The position numbers and the translations under genes were made by a program. 64,000 nucleotides of DNA from Auricularia sp. M13 (lineage: Eukaryota > Basidiomycota > Agaricomycetes > Auriculariales > Auriculariaceae), in assembly GCA_037042915.1 (NCBI GenBank), contig CM073194.1, positions 2,852,001 through 2,916,000 on the forward strand, written 5' to 3'. Every line of letters begins with the position of its first letter. Position 1 is the first letter of the stretch. A model generated the notes under the pieces. It ran no database searches. It saw only the letters and a list, made by a program, of their open reading frames with translations, and had not been told where the DNA came from. This document shows positions 25,065-35,692 of the stretch, piece by piece.

Positions 25065-25130
25065 GCGTGGTTGTCATTATTCAAGCCTGGAAACGCGGAG
25101 GGACAAAGCGGCGGGGAGGCGCATATAAAT
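25065..25130 (+). promoter_or_regulatory. GCGTGGTTGT element and TATA box of the 25.2-kb gene
   Basis: GCGTGGTTGT (25065-25074), then GGAGGGACAAAGCGGCGGGG, then TATAAAT (25124-25130), about 100 bases before the ATG. All three are conserved at 26609-26674. Confidence 0.6.
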
Positions 25131-25223
25131 GGCCAGCGCGCTGTGGGTGCAGCCCTTCCTCCGTATCGTTCTTCACCTTCAGCACCCAGCACCGCGTCCC
25201 TCAACAGCTCACTCTGCAAGGTT

Positions 25224-26039
25224 ATGGCGCATAGAAATCGCAGCGTTCTGCCTGTTGACAGCCCAGGCTCTGGCCGCACCACACCTCGCCGGTCTGGAAG
25301 CAGCCAGGTAGCCTTTCAGCCCCCTGCGGGGCAGCTGATACGGACAGAGTCTACGAGAACGGCTGCAACTGAGACGCTTTCGGGCGACGCGGAGACCGAG
25401 GCTAATGGCGACAAGACGCAGGTCGAGGCAACGCAGGACGGCGACACGCTCCACAGTGGGCAGCCGCTCTCGGCGATGTCGTCGATGTCGAGTTAGTAAG
25501 TGGTATTTACAAGCTTTCCATGGAAATAGCGTACTCACCAGACTTTCTTGTAGTATTGGCGGCGCTCAACCAAGGGACGACGATGAATGGGAGCAAAAGG
25601 TTGCACCGATCCGTCGTATGGAATCGCTCCTGGGCCCTGATTGGGACAAGCCAGCGCCAGAGACACAAACGACCCGCGACATATATTGCGATGACCTGCG
25701 CGCCGAGGTCAGCGAGCTGCTCGCCGAAAATGACAATCTGCGCACCATGAATGTCGATCTCCACGCTCGGCTGGAGCGAACTCTCGAGGGCGAAGCGTTG
25801 CTACGCCATCAGCTCGCTAAGGAGCGCGCGTTGCGTATTGAGGGCGAAGCCAAGCTCGAAGAAGGTGAGCATTTGGTTCGAATCATGCCGGAGGTGTTGC
25901 GGGATCTAATCCGTTCTTAGTTGAGAAAGCCTTCAGAGAAGTCCACCAGACGTTCAATAGACTGAAGCGCCGACGCAGTGACGTGGATAATGGCCTTGGT
26001 GTAGTTGGGGAGAGGGAGAAGCGCACGAGACACGATTGA
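25224..26039 (+). CDS. Coiled-coil protein with basic C-terminal exon, tandem copy 1
   Basis: Three exons (25224-25495, 25554-25864, 25921-26039) join in phase to 233 aa. The order is an RSVLPVD motif at the start, a Ser/Thr-rich acidic region, IGGAQPRDDDEWEQKVAPI, SLLGPDWDKP, then DIYCDDLRAEVSELLAENDN opening a coiled coil that ends LRHQLAKERALRIEGEAKL. The intron after EEG leads to a short last exon (VEKAFREVHQTFNRLKRRRS ... REKRTRHD) with two basic clusters resembling a bipartite nuclear signal. It is a tandem paralogue of 26764-27890, and both share upstream sequence for about 200 bp. A nuclear, DNA-associated or scaffolding role is an inference; no known domain was recognised. Confidence 0.75.
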
Positions 26040-26608
26040 CTCTGACGGAGAGCAATGGACTCCGGACTTTAGCAGTGTGATTTGAAAAGGACAGTTTCTC
26101 TAGTGTACGATTCGTATAGCTCTTAGCAAACAGTTCAATTCAGCTCCTGTTAGCGGCAGTTTCCAGAGTGTAACAATTTGTTCGTGCTTGGAGCTTGGAG
26201 GACGGTACGAAAAAATCAGGACCGATACCTATAGGCATTCCAACTTCATAAGTTTATGCCGACCATATCTGAAGGAAATTGTTGCGATCCGTATAGTGCC
26301 TGTAGGCAGCGCTTAATGAGGGGGAAAGCAGCATACTTCGGCATGTGCGCTACTCTTTGCGTTACTTTTAGAGCTGCATCAGCAGCCTGAGGACTTTTCC
26401 ACCGATGCGGCAGCTCTGGAAGTCCACCATCAGCTTAATAATGAGCTAGAGGTCGTCTTACGGTGTCTGCTATGCGTATTAAGGCTCAAATGTCGCTGAG
26501 ACATGGATGAACGGCACAGCCCGCTATGGTCAAAGTAGCTGAACGAACACTGCCACTCCCAGAGCCATAGCTCGCGCGCACGGCGACGGTCCACTGGGTC
26601 AAATGGAG
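26040..26608. other. Spacer between tandem paralogues
   Basis: No gene seen. The right part (about 26490-26608) is homologous to 24960-25064 upstream of the first copy. Confidence 0.5.
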
Positions 26609-26674
26609 CGTGGTAGTCCCCGTCCTTGCGCTGGCAACGCCGAGGGACAAAGCGGCGGGACGGCGTTTATAAAT
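26609..26674 (+). promoter_or_regulatory. GCGTGGTAGT element and TATA box of the 26.8-kb gene
   Basis: GCGTGGTAGT (26609-26618), GAGGGACAAAGCGGCGGGA and TTTATAAAT (26667-26674) align with the promoter at 25065-25130. Confidence 0.6.
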
Positions 26675-26763
26675 GGCCGCTGCGCCGTCGCTGCAGCCCT
26701 CGTCCATCGTCCCCCTCTCGGCACCCGACACCATTTCCTTCACGCAGCTCAAGTCGTCACACT

Positions 26764-27890
26764 ATGTCCCGGCGCATTCGCAGCGTTCTTCCTCTCGACG
26801 GCACTAGCTCTGGCCTCTCCACACCTCGCCATTATAGAAGCAGCCAGGCTTTCCACCCACTGGCGGGGCTAGAACGGGCACAGTCTGCAAGAGCGGTGGC
26901 CACTGAGACGGATGATGGCGACACGGAGACGGGGGTCGATGTTGACGAGACGCAAGTGGAGGCAACGCCAGACGCCGAGACGCTCCGGAGCGGGCAGCAG
27001 CTCTCGGCGATGTCCTCTATGTCCAATTCCTAGTAAGCAATGCCTCCAAGCCCTCCGCGGCGTACTCACCATGCGTTCTCGCAGCATTGGTGGCGCGCAG
27101 CCAAGGGACGACGAGGAGTGGGCGCAGCTGGTTGCACCACTCGATCCCATGGAATCGCTCCTGGGCCCCGATTGGAACAAGTACGTGCCGAGCCAAGAGG
27201 ACTTGCAGACTTTTGAGTGAGCTTTGGCATCCTCATGGTTTGAGGCACCGAAACTGATTACCTTTCGCGAAGCCGCTACTACGGAATCGAGGAGGAAATC
27301 AAAAGGCTGCAGGAAGAGGACGCTGCAGAAAAGCTCAAGAACACGACGCCTCAGCCCAGGAGCCCGCAGTACAGCCCGCAATACAGGCCGACGAGCCCGA
27401 AGTACGCGCCAATGAGCCCGGAGTACAACGCCGGCTACGGGCACTGCGACGCGGACGCTTCTGGCGCGGGGCGTACGGATCGCGATCTATACTGCGATGA
27501 CATGCGCGCAGAGATCGACGCGCTGCGTGCAGAGCTAGGCCAACTGCGCGCCGGATATAGCGAGCTTCGCGCAGAAAACGATAGCCTGCGCGCCGCGAAC
27601 GTCGACCTGAGCGATTCGAGGGAGCAATCACTCGAAGCCGAAGCACTGCTACGCATGCAGCTCGACCGCGAGGAGACATTGCGTCTCGAAGCTGACGAGA
27701 AGCTTGCTGAAGGCGAGTACCTGGTTCAACTGCCCGACTGATAAACGGAGAGGTCTAATCCAATCCCTTCACAGTTGAAAGAGCCTTCGAGGAAGTACAT
27801 CATATGTTCAAGAGGCAAAAACGCAGGCGCCAGGGCGAAGATGACCACAGCGAAGTTCAGGAGAGGACAAAGCGCGCGAGACGCGATTGA
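26764..27890 (+). CDS. Coiled-coil protein with CTD-like repeats and GC-AG intron, tandem copy 2
   Basis: Exons 26764-27032, 27085-27216, 27273-27712 and 27775-27890 join in phase to 318 aa. It matches the gene at 25224 segment by segment: RSVLPLD start, YIGGAQPRDDEEWAQLVAPL, SLLGPDW, RDLYCDDMRAEIDALRAELG coiled coil, KLAEG before the last intron, and VERAFEEVHHMFKRQKRRRQ with a final KRARRD. It has an extra stretch of about 60 residues (RYYGIEEEIKRLQEED, then repeated SPxY units such as SPQYSPQYRPTSPKYAPMS). The last intron (27713-27774) has a GC donor (GAAG/GCGAGT), where the paralogue has GT; the paralogous tail proves the junction. Function unknown; nuclear localisation inferred. Confidence 0.78.
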
Positions 27891-28329
27891 ATCCGACAGC
27901 GAGTGACGGGCTCAGGACTAGCAGTATATTCCTAAGTGGACGATTGGACATTAGCATAGCGCACGGCGGACGGTTACATTTAGCTCTGATTCGTTGATAG
28001 TTGTCTTGTCTCCTTTGCATCGTCTGTTGGAGTTGGAAGACTCTCGTTCCAATTAGATGGAGCATTGCCAGGACTCGGATCGTAATCGTGACATTGTGCC
28101 AAGACGGTTGAGGCGAGAGCTCGAGACATGTGAGGCAAAGCGACCAAGTCCGAGGGAAGCGCTGGAACCAGGAAAGGCAGCGCTTCAGCGAGCAGAAAAT
28201 CGGGATAGGCAGACTGAATGAGCGCGAGATGCGGGTTGATCTTTGGGGTATTTTTATGGGCAGGATACAGCACACCGAAGCGTCGGAAACAATGACTGAA
28301 ATCAAGTCAAGACAGCAAGCATCGCGAAC

Positions 28330-28425
28330 CACGACAGCAGCCCGTTCGGTCGAGCAGCGAGGGTGGCCTCGTCGCAGTCCAGCGCAATCAGCCGCCCAGA
28401 GCTCGGGAGTAGGAAACTGAAGAAT
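28330..28425 (-). pseudogene. F-box fragment
   Basis: On the minus strand FPTPELWA followed, one base out of frame, by RLIALDCDEATLAARPNGLL resembles the F-box start of the gene at 12889 (PPELWRLVALDCDKPSLAAL). A frameshift and stops follow; nothing else of the gene is recognisable. Confidence 0.6.
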
Positions 28426-28902
28426 GATCAGATTATGAGGCGCCTGTAGCTTGCTCACTGAGCCTATGTTTTCGTCGGTGTGGTCGGGAGGAACATTTGC
28501 GAGCGGAGTTCGATTTACCCTCTCTTCGTCACTGCCGCATTCTGAACACTCGATATGACGCACGAGTACTTGAGTGGCTGCAGAATGCGGCTTTTTTCGG
28601 TTTTCAGTGCCGTTTCCGCTTCAGATAGCTTTCATCCTGGACGACTTACAGAAGCATCTGGTCCGCCGGCCGGCGGCTGGCTTCAGAAGTACGAAGGGTC
28701 TCGCAAAAACCACGCTTTTACGACATCCGTGCAAAGCGTGTTCAAGTGAAGCGTCTGACGAAGCGTTTTTGATCTCCGTCCAAGCGCACCGTGGTCGGTT
28801 CAATGCTTCAAATTACCACTGTTTCGAGTTTGACCACAGGATGTGGTTTTCTCTTGACTTATAAGCTCTCTGGCTGTCATCATGCTCGAAGCCTGAAATC
28901 TC

Positions 28903-29994
28903 ATGGCCCTTCCATTCGAACTAATCGGCGAGTGCCTTTCGTACTGCGATGCGCCAACCCTCTCAACAGCTGCTCTCGCTTCGCGGACTGTGAAAGGCGA
29001 GGCCGACCCCTACCTTTGGGCCAATTTACGACTCGACAAGCCCGGCCTCACAAAGCTCGCAGTGCACGCCGTCAGTCGATGCCCACAACGCGCGCAATAC
29101 GTGCGCACTCTTTCCATCGACGACCCCTCTGCCGGCGAGGACCTGGTCACCGCGTTGCTTGAGCTCCTTCCCTCCCTGCAGTCACTTGAACTAGTCGCAT
29201 GCAAAGGGATGATCCTCAACCCCGTGGACGATGGAATCCCATTCCCCTTCAAATTGAAGAAATTACGCGTAGTCGCCGACGCCGACCGACTCCCGGCGCT
29301 CGAGTTTGTGCAGTTCCTTGCGCTTCAGACGGAGCTGGAGGTCCTCGAACTCCCCGGAACGCAGTTCAACAGCGCCCGCCACGAAGCTCTTGCCGCGCGC
29401 GCGTCCTCGGATCTATCGTTCCTCCCGCATTTGGAGACTTTGTGCGCACCACCCGCTGTTCTGGCCGCATGTCTCCACGGTCGCCGGAGACTCCAGCACT
29501 TGATCTCATCCATTCAATTTACTGGACCTCGAGCTGGCGGCGACGAGTGTGGAGTGAACATCGTCTGCACTGCAATCCGTGCCAACAACGCCGACATCGT
29601 ATCGCTGGTTATTGCGACTCACAACGGATACGACGCAATGATCAAGATCTCCGATGCCTGTCCTAGATTGCGGTCTCTGGAGCTGGGCATTATCTTCGGG
29701 CCTCAACTCGCGCTGGTGAGTCGCACGCAATTTCACACCATTTCTCGAGACTAGCTGACATCGCATTCGCCAAAGCTTTGCAACGGGCTATTCTCTCATG
29801 GGAAACAGAATCTCTCGCCCTTGATGACGCATATCACAAGGTTTGCGATCCACCTTGCCAAAGACAACTGGCTGGGTTCTATGCCCAGCGGGATCGAGAC
29901 ACTGGAGCGTCATTTCAAGACCTGCTTTCCGAAGATGGAGGAATACATTACACGTATTCATCACTTTGACTACTCTGACCTCAGGCTGTTGTAG
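28903..29994 (+). CDS. F-box/LRR-like protein of a second subfamily
   Basis: Two exons (28903-29715, 29776-29994) with a 60-nt intron (GTGAGT to CCAAAG, phase 0) encode 343 aa. The N-terminus MALPFELIGECLSYCDAPTL then LSTAALASRTVKGEADPYLW is the F-box pattern (LP-x-E-L-I...C...L...A.V.R...ADP.LW). The body has leucine-rich units (YVRTLSIDD, LLPSLQSLELVACKG, LKKLRVVAD, LEVLELPGTQF). The last exon adds MTHITRFAIHLAKDNWLGSM and an acidic-aromatic end. It is not closely similar to the other F-box genes here. Expected role: Skp1-binding substrate receptor, target unknown. Confidence 0.78.
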
Positions 29995-30364
29995 GGCTGC
30001 ATATGAACTGACGCGTCATCGTACAAGCAGCCGTCCAGCCGTATAATGTACAGTACAGTATAAGAAAGCCATTTCAACAAAGTCACAGTCATGTCCTTCG
30101 GCCGCAGACCTAGACGTAGTAAGGGCTCTAGCGCCATGCCAAACGCCAGGGACGTCGTCCGGCAGGCGCAGATACTTGACTGGTCGGGGAAAACAAACTT
30201 GCGCACATGGTCGCACCTGCCTGCGGATAGCGCGAGGGCAACAGCCAGACGCTCGGGCACCGGAGCGTCGCGGGTCGGCTGGTATGTCGTCCCCAAGGAT
30301 CCACAGCACCTGCGTGGCCGGGAAGTGCTGCGCACCCGCGCCATTGCAGTGGGGTCGAGAGGCG

Positions 30365-30664
30365 TCAGCAGTTGCGCGTGCAGAAGGCTGAGCTGTAAGG
30401 AAAAGGCCTTGGGGAAGCGCGCCACGGCAGAGCTGCAGCTCGAGATGCGTGACGTCCGCGCATGTCCGGCCGGCCGGCGGGGTCTGCATCGACCGAGCGC
30501 GCGACGGCGGCGACTCTCGCCTCCAACTCCAATTCCACTGTGTCCGGCCGTTTTGTGAGCGAGAGCCGTCGCGGCCGGACGTACAGCCACGGCCCGTCGA
30601 TCTTGAGCAGCGCACACTCGTCCCTAAGCCTGACCATCTTCGTGACGCCGGCCAAATCGTACAT
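30365..30664 (-). CDS. Uncertain minus-strand frame
   Basis: From ATG 30664 a 99-codon frame begins MYDLAGVTKMVRLRDECALL and KIDGPWLYVRPRRLSLTKRP. Its second half looks frame-shifted, and a different frame further down (30290-30050) reads protein-like (HVRKFVFPDQSSICACRT, then PLLRLGLRPKDMTVTLLKWL). Either an intron I could not place or a decayed gene would explain this. No family recognised. Confidence 0.3.
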   Translation of the reverse strand: MYDLAGVTKMVRLRDECALLKIDGPWLYVRPRRLSLTKRPDTVELELEARVAAVARSVDADPAGRPDMRGRHASRAAALPWRASPRPFPYSSAFCTRNC

Positions 30665-30908
30665 CAAGTCATGTGCTTTATACCCAGGACGGCGAGCGTG
30701 GGCGCGTGCACGGATATCAGAGCGATATCACGGCCACAACAGGTTGAACAACTGTAAGCTGACACATGGGCACGTGAGGAGCGGAGAAAGAGGCCGTTTT
30801 GACACTCCGCCGCTCGCCGCTTTCTTTCAACGCCCAACGAAGGCTGCATTGCGTAGCGTCGTTCTCATATTTCTCTGGCTGAAACCAAACGATAGCACGG
30901 AACGGTCA

Positions 30909-33526
30909 ATGCGCTCGTTTCTACTACCTTTTGTGCCTTCAGCACCGACCACGCCACTCTCGCGCTCGCCGTCGCCGATCCCCACAGACGCTGGTGTCCA
31001 AGTTCTAGCTCAGTTATATGCTGAATCTGATGCACTAAACGAGCTCTGGGCGGAGCATGCGGACGACCTGGATGATGCGCGAGCTGCTAGCGCTCGGCGG
31101 GAAGAAGAGCTCCGTGCCATTGTGCGCAGACGCGACAAGCAACGGCAGCAAGAGCCTCGAAAGGTCATGGCTATCACCAACGGCACTGGGACTGGATTGG
31201 GTATAGGCGCCGGCCACGACACGGGTCTGGACGTCGTCTGGCCCGACGTTGAGCCCGTGGCGTCCTCTTCTCGGCTGCCAACTCGAAATTCGACCCAATC
31301 GACACCAACTCTCGATCATTCTACGGAACTGCCGGTTTCTTCGGAACGACCTGTACGAGCTCATATGCCTTCCGAAACGATGTCACCTTCAACGTCTGCG
31401 TCAGCAGTAGAACCGCTCTCTGAACCCCAGGCTCAGTCTCGGACAGAGCCCTTCGCATCCGCTTCTCGCTCTAAATCGTCAGGTTCACCAACGGATGTTT
31501 CGCTCGCCCAGCCGACATCGTCTACGCAGCCAGGACCGGCAATCGTCCAGCTCGCACGGCCAGGGGCGGGAAGTGGTGCCTCCGGCACCAACACAGCTGC
31601 CACGAAGGTTCCTCACGGCTCCGGGGAGGCAGAGGACACCGCTCTTCAACGACGCATGTCAGAAGTAGGAGGCGCGCACGTGGAAAACTATTCCCTGCCG
31701 GAGGCTCGAGCTCGATTCCTACCTGTCCCGGCGAGCGTCAAACAGGAGCCCATATCGCCCCCGCAGAGGCTCAGCATCGCGCAGCTCGCGCGCGCACCAC
31801 CCCCAGAGATCAAACGCGAAGAAGCGGACTGCGCCGTGCCCGCCCGCAGCGTACTAACTGACCATGCCATTACATCCCCCAGCGCGCAGACGGCCGTTCA
31901 GCCAGACGTTCACATTTCCATGGCTGCCAGTATCAAAGTATCCCGTGCCAAAATCAGCGTGGACGACGCTAAGGAAGAGGTGCCACCTACGACACCGGCA
32001 GGCGTGCACGACGATTCAGCGCAGGCAACCAAGCGCGTCAGCATCCCGCTCCGAGCGCCGAGCGCCGGACCACAGCCCGTACGCCTGGCCGCGTTCCTTT
32101 CGCCCAGTCAGGACGCGATTGTTGAGCCCGTCAAGGCGCGCACTCTTTTCTACTCTACCTGTTTGCCTTTTTGTATGCTCATGTGGTCTACAGCCGCCGG
32201 GGAACGTGCCGACACAGGCTGAATCGGACAAGCGCAAGGAAATCCTCTTGCAGCGCCTGCGGCAGGAGAAGCAGAAGGCGTCTGCGCCGCCACGAGGTAC
32301 ATCCAGTCACCGTTTATTTCTAAGTTAGAGCCGGTGGTTACATTTTTTGATACAGACGATGTCCCCAAGCAACCAAGGGCTTCGAGCGCAAGTGGGCCGC
32401 TGGTAAATGGTGCGTTGCAACGGTCAACCGAAGACTGCAGATGGCTGACATGCATCTGTTCGTCGACGCAGGCGTACAGGTAGGGAGCTTGCCGCTCAGC
32501 TCAGAGACGATCAGTGCGCGCAGGTCGCGGTCGCGCTCTCTGTCCGTCGGTGCGTGGGTCATTTTGCTCCGTTGGCCTCGTTGCTTTACATGCATCCTTT
32601 GCCATGCGTGCTGGACCTGACGCCGTGTAGCCCCGCAACAGCAGCCACAGCATCCCAAGCGCAAACGCTCGCGCCAGCCGACCGAACCGAAACAGGAAGC
32701 ACAGCAGGACCAGGACCAGGTGGCGAAGCGGCCGAAGGTGCTCGAGCCGGTGCGCGAGGACGACGACAACGGAGACGATATGCAGCTGTCGCCCGAGCCG
32801 GAGCCCGAGGAGGTCATTGTGTACGACGTGTCGGGCCGCATTGCGCCTCCAACTTCGACGGCGTGGACGCGCCTGGATCCGGTGTTCGTGCCGGCGCAGG
32901 CGATGCAGCCCGAGGATGGTCGCGAGCGAGGGCCGCTGGACGCCAGGCGAGAAGTATCAGCACGGCCGCAGAGTAGCACGCGCGAACTGTCGGTGAGGCC
33001 ACATGATGCCAGGCGCGAAGTATCGGCACGTCCGCAAGGCACAGCGCGCGAACCGTCGGCGAGGCGCGAACCGTCCGTGCAGACGCAAGGCTTCAGCTTC
33101 AGGCGGGAACCGTCCGCAAGACCGGGCGAACCGTCGGCCAGACGGCAACCGCAGGAATACAGGCGTGCACCGTCAGCGAGGCCGGGCGTGCCGTCGAGCC
33201 CGCCGCCGCGTGCGGGCCTGGCATCACGCATCCGGTCGCCGTCTCCTGCCTCGCCTGCGCGCGGACGGTCCCGCACGCGGTCACGCTCGCGCTCGCCTTA
33301 TTACCGCCGGCGGTTCTCGCGCTCGCCCTCGTCGCGATACTCGTCGCGCTCGCCTGTTCAGCGCCGTCGCTACTGGAACCGCAGCCGGAGCAGGAGTCGG
33401 AGCAGGAGCAGGAGCAGGAGCAGGAGTCCGCCGCGCCGTAGGTACACGCGATCGCGCTCGCCGTCCCCGCGGTATTATGGGTATGGCCGACCGCCGCCCA
33501 GACTTCTGCGGCGGATGGGTCGGTAG
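30909..33526 (+). CDS. RS-domain protein (SR-like, splicing-associated type)
   Basis: Five exons (30909 to 32120 or 32135, 32194-32296, 32356-32409, 32472-32549, 32631-33526) join in phase to 780 or 785 aa. The first donor is either GTTGAG (32121) or a GC donor AAG/GCGCGC (32136). The N-terminus has MRSFLLPFVPSAPTTPLSRS and a coiled segment (ALNELWAEHADDLDDARAAS). A long Ser/Pro-rich region holds sumoylation-like motifs (VKQEP, IKREE). ESDKRKEILLQRLRQEKQKA, a basic/acidic linker (RPKVLEPVREDDDNGDDMQL), a repeat array of ARREVSARPQ and ARREPS units, and a C-terminal RS domain with an (RS)n run and the ending PRYYGYGRPPPRLLRRMGR follow. RS domains mediate contacts in pre-mRNA splicing complexes. 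No RRM was seen, so this is not a classical SR splicing factor; exact orthology unknown. Confidence 0.72.
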
Positions 33527-33809
33527 GGTCGTTTCTCGTCTTTTCCTCTTTCTTCTCTTCGTTGCTTGCTTTGTCTTTTGCACTCGTCAGACCTGTTTGC
33601 TATCAAGTTCCACTGTCGATTTTTGGTCATTCGTGTGATGGCGTGAATTCCGATTCAAATTCTCCGAATCTGACCGCCAGTGTCTACACATGTTCAGATC
33701 TCTCAATCGCAGTCGTCACGGTGAGTGGAGCATGCATCTCGAAGGACAAATTCGTTGAGCCCCAAGTCTGTTCTTTGGCGGTGCATTCTCGTACGGTATG
33801 AATCAAAGA

Positions 33810-34076
33810 TAATCTTGTGTCGCGCATCACCACGGGCCTCTCGCAAGTCCAGCGCAAGTCATAGACTCAATAGTCTTTAATTACCATCTGTACTTCGCAG
33901 CCGGCGTCGACGAGTCGGCGACGACCTGAAAATTCGCATTCGGGCTGTCAACCAAGATGCTCCTGGCCATTCTTCCTGGTCCGAACCAACCCGCCCGCTC
34001 TATTGCGTTCTCACCGGACGGGAAGTTTCTCGCGTGTGCCACTCCCGATGGCGTATGGGTATGGAAGATTGTCATA
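33810..34076 (+). pseudogene. WD40-repeat fragment, copy 1
   Basis: MLLAILPGPNQPARSIAFSP, then DGKFLACATPDGVWVWKIVI and stop at 34076, is the end of a WD40 blade. DDLKIRI upstream belongs to the previous blade in another frame. No start or complete propeller is present. The same sequence occurs inverted at 62581-62800 beside the retrotransposon, with different damage. Confidence 0.65.
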
Positions 34077-34079
34077 TGA

Positions 34080-34540
34080 GAATTGTTTCTCCCCAGAGTC
34101 GCAGCGGACGACGAAATTCTTCGACAGAGCTGGCGCCGCGACAGGCCCGGACTAGACTGCTTGTCGACTCGTGGACAAGCCCAGGAGCGTAAACACGCTC
34201 ATACATGATGTTGACCGGACAAAGTACAACTCGGTAGGTGCAGATTCCGGCGTGTCGGTGACTGACCCTGTGTAGAAGGAAAGAAAAAAGTGTACGAGTG
34301 TCCACGACCCGCGACCCTTCGGAAAGTCGAAATAGCAGAAAGAAAAATCGAGTGGCACAGCGGACGACCAGCCAGAATATGCACTCATGCATGTCGTCAA
34401 TAGGGTTTCCATTCGCGGTTCTGCAAGTAGCACAGCAAGAAAAGGTACCGGTCGAGTCGTCGTCCGACGCAGGCGAGCAAACAGCAAGATTTGCCGAGGC
34501 GAATATTGTCTCATCACAGAAAGGGAGCCTCTACTGGAGG
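34080..34540 (+). repeat. Non-coding part of the inverted segmental duplication, copy 1
   Basis: Matches 53630-54156 in reverse orientation along its length (shared stretches include GGTACCGGTCGAGTCGTCGT and the CAGAATATGCAC region). No gene recognised in either copy. Confidence 0.7.
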
Positions 34541-34559
34541 AGGCCCGCATCAGGTAGGT

Positions 34560-34936
34560 GTATCGGAGAATGACATGGAGTTGGACGGCGCAGCAGAGGA
34601 CAGCGCAGTTTCCGTCGATATCGCCTCGCCAGAATGCTTTTCGCGCATGAGCCATAGCGAATACGCGTTGTTCAGGCCACACAAATCTCTGAGCCCATAC
34701 GCAGTGCAAGTACGCCTTCAGTTAATTGACAACAAGAATGAGCATGGCTTCACAAGCCAAATAGAATCTGCGCACCGGTGACGAGGTTATCACGTCGATG
34801 GGCGGCGCGACGAGCACGCGGACATGATCGTCACTCATTGAATATTTGGCCTTGCCTCGGAGGATGCGACGACATGGCGTGCCATACTGTGGCCATTAGG
34901 CAGCTGGACTGGGCGAGTTGCTAGCAAACTATGCAT
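34560..34936 (-). pseudogene. Broken copy of the 47.1-kb small gene
   Basis: Minus-strand sequence aligns with 47144-47547. It has the start region ATGCATAGTTTGCTAG, GKAKY then VLVAPPIDVITSSP in exon 1, the GTGCGC donor, LKAYLH, and the REKHSGEAIST-encoding DNA. It is frameshifted in exon 1 and again after LKAYLH, and the intron acceptor is lost. It lies beside a TSR3 5' fragment, so the divergent promoter was copied as a unit. Confidence 0.68.
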
Positions 34937-35118
34937 TTGAGCTACGTTCGCGCCAGTATGCAATGAATGTGCATACCCTTGTTACAGTCATTTTTACCCC
35001 GGGGGGCAACCTGGACAGCGGTTGGCCTTGCTCAGCGAGTATGGGTCTTATCGAGATTGTTGGAGAGGCCGGGAGAGCAAAGAGGAACGCGCTTTTAAGG
35101 TCCGATGGCCTTGCACTT

Positions 35119-35250
35119 GTCCTCTTCCTATTTTGGTGCCACCGCACGAAGCGACATCGTCGAGCCGGCGCGGCCGCGATGGCCACTCGAGCGGCAGAGG
35201 CGCAAAGCACGGTATACGAGGACGCGGACAGGCCTGCGCCGGCGGTCCGG
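35119..35250 (+). pseudogene. TSR3 first-exon fragment
   Basis: Plus-strand DNA matches the TSR3 promoter and first exon at 46946-46800 (minus). The start codon is GTG instead of ATG, several amino acids differ (VPPHEATSSSRRGRDGHSSG), and the frame runs out with no further exon present. Confidence 0.65.
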
Positions 35251-35692
35251 TAATGTACCACCGCGAATCGGCAGCGCGGACGCGCGAACCGCTGGCTATC
35301 AGCTCCCAGGTGGCCAAGCATCGGGATTCTGTGTGCGCTGTCTGCACGGCCCCAGGACTCGTCTGCGCCCCGCATCGCACACACGCACGGCCGCGGCGGG
35401 CCTGTCAGTGGAGCGCATTTTACGCCCGCACCACTCAAGGCTTTCGTCTCCTATGATCAGGGCGCAATGGGCGGACCGCTCACGAGTACATCTAATAATG
35501 CATACAACGTGGACGAGGGCAGAGGGAGAGACCTGTGAGAAAGCTACTAGCCGTCTACGTCGTCGGAGCGGGAATCGTGAGAACTCTGGTCCGCACATAC
35601 AGTATGTACAGAAAAAAAAAACAGGACGGAACGTGATTCAGCGGGACGGATCAAAGGTACGGAGGCGCGTGGGGTACAGGCGCTGGGGCAAA

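Noticed and set aside
30462-30908. Upstream extension of the RS-domain protein from 30462
   Set aside because: The frame is open by chance across a GC-rich region. It overlaps another candidate start region, and the sequence before ATG 30909 looks like a promoter and leader.
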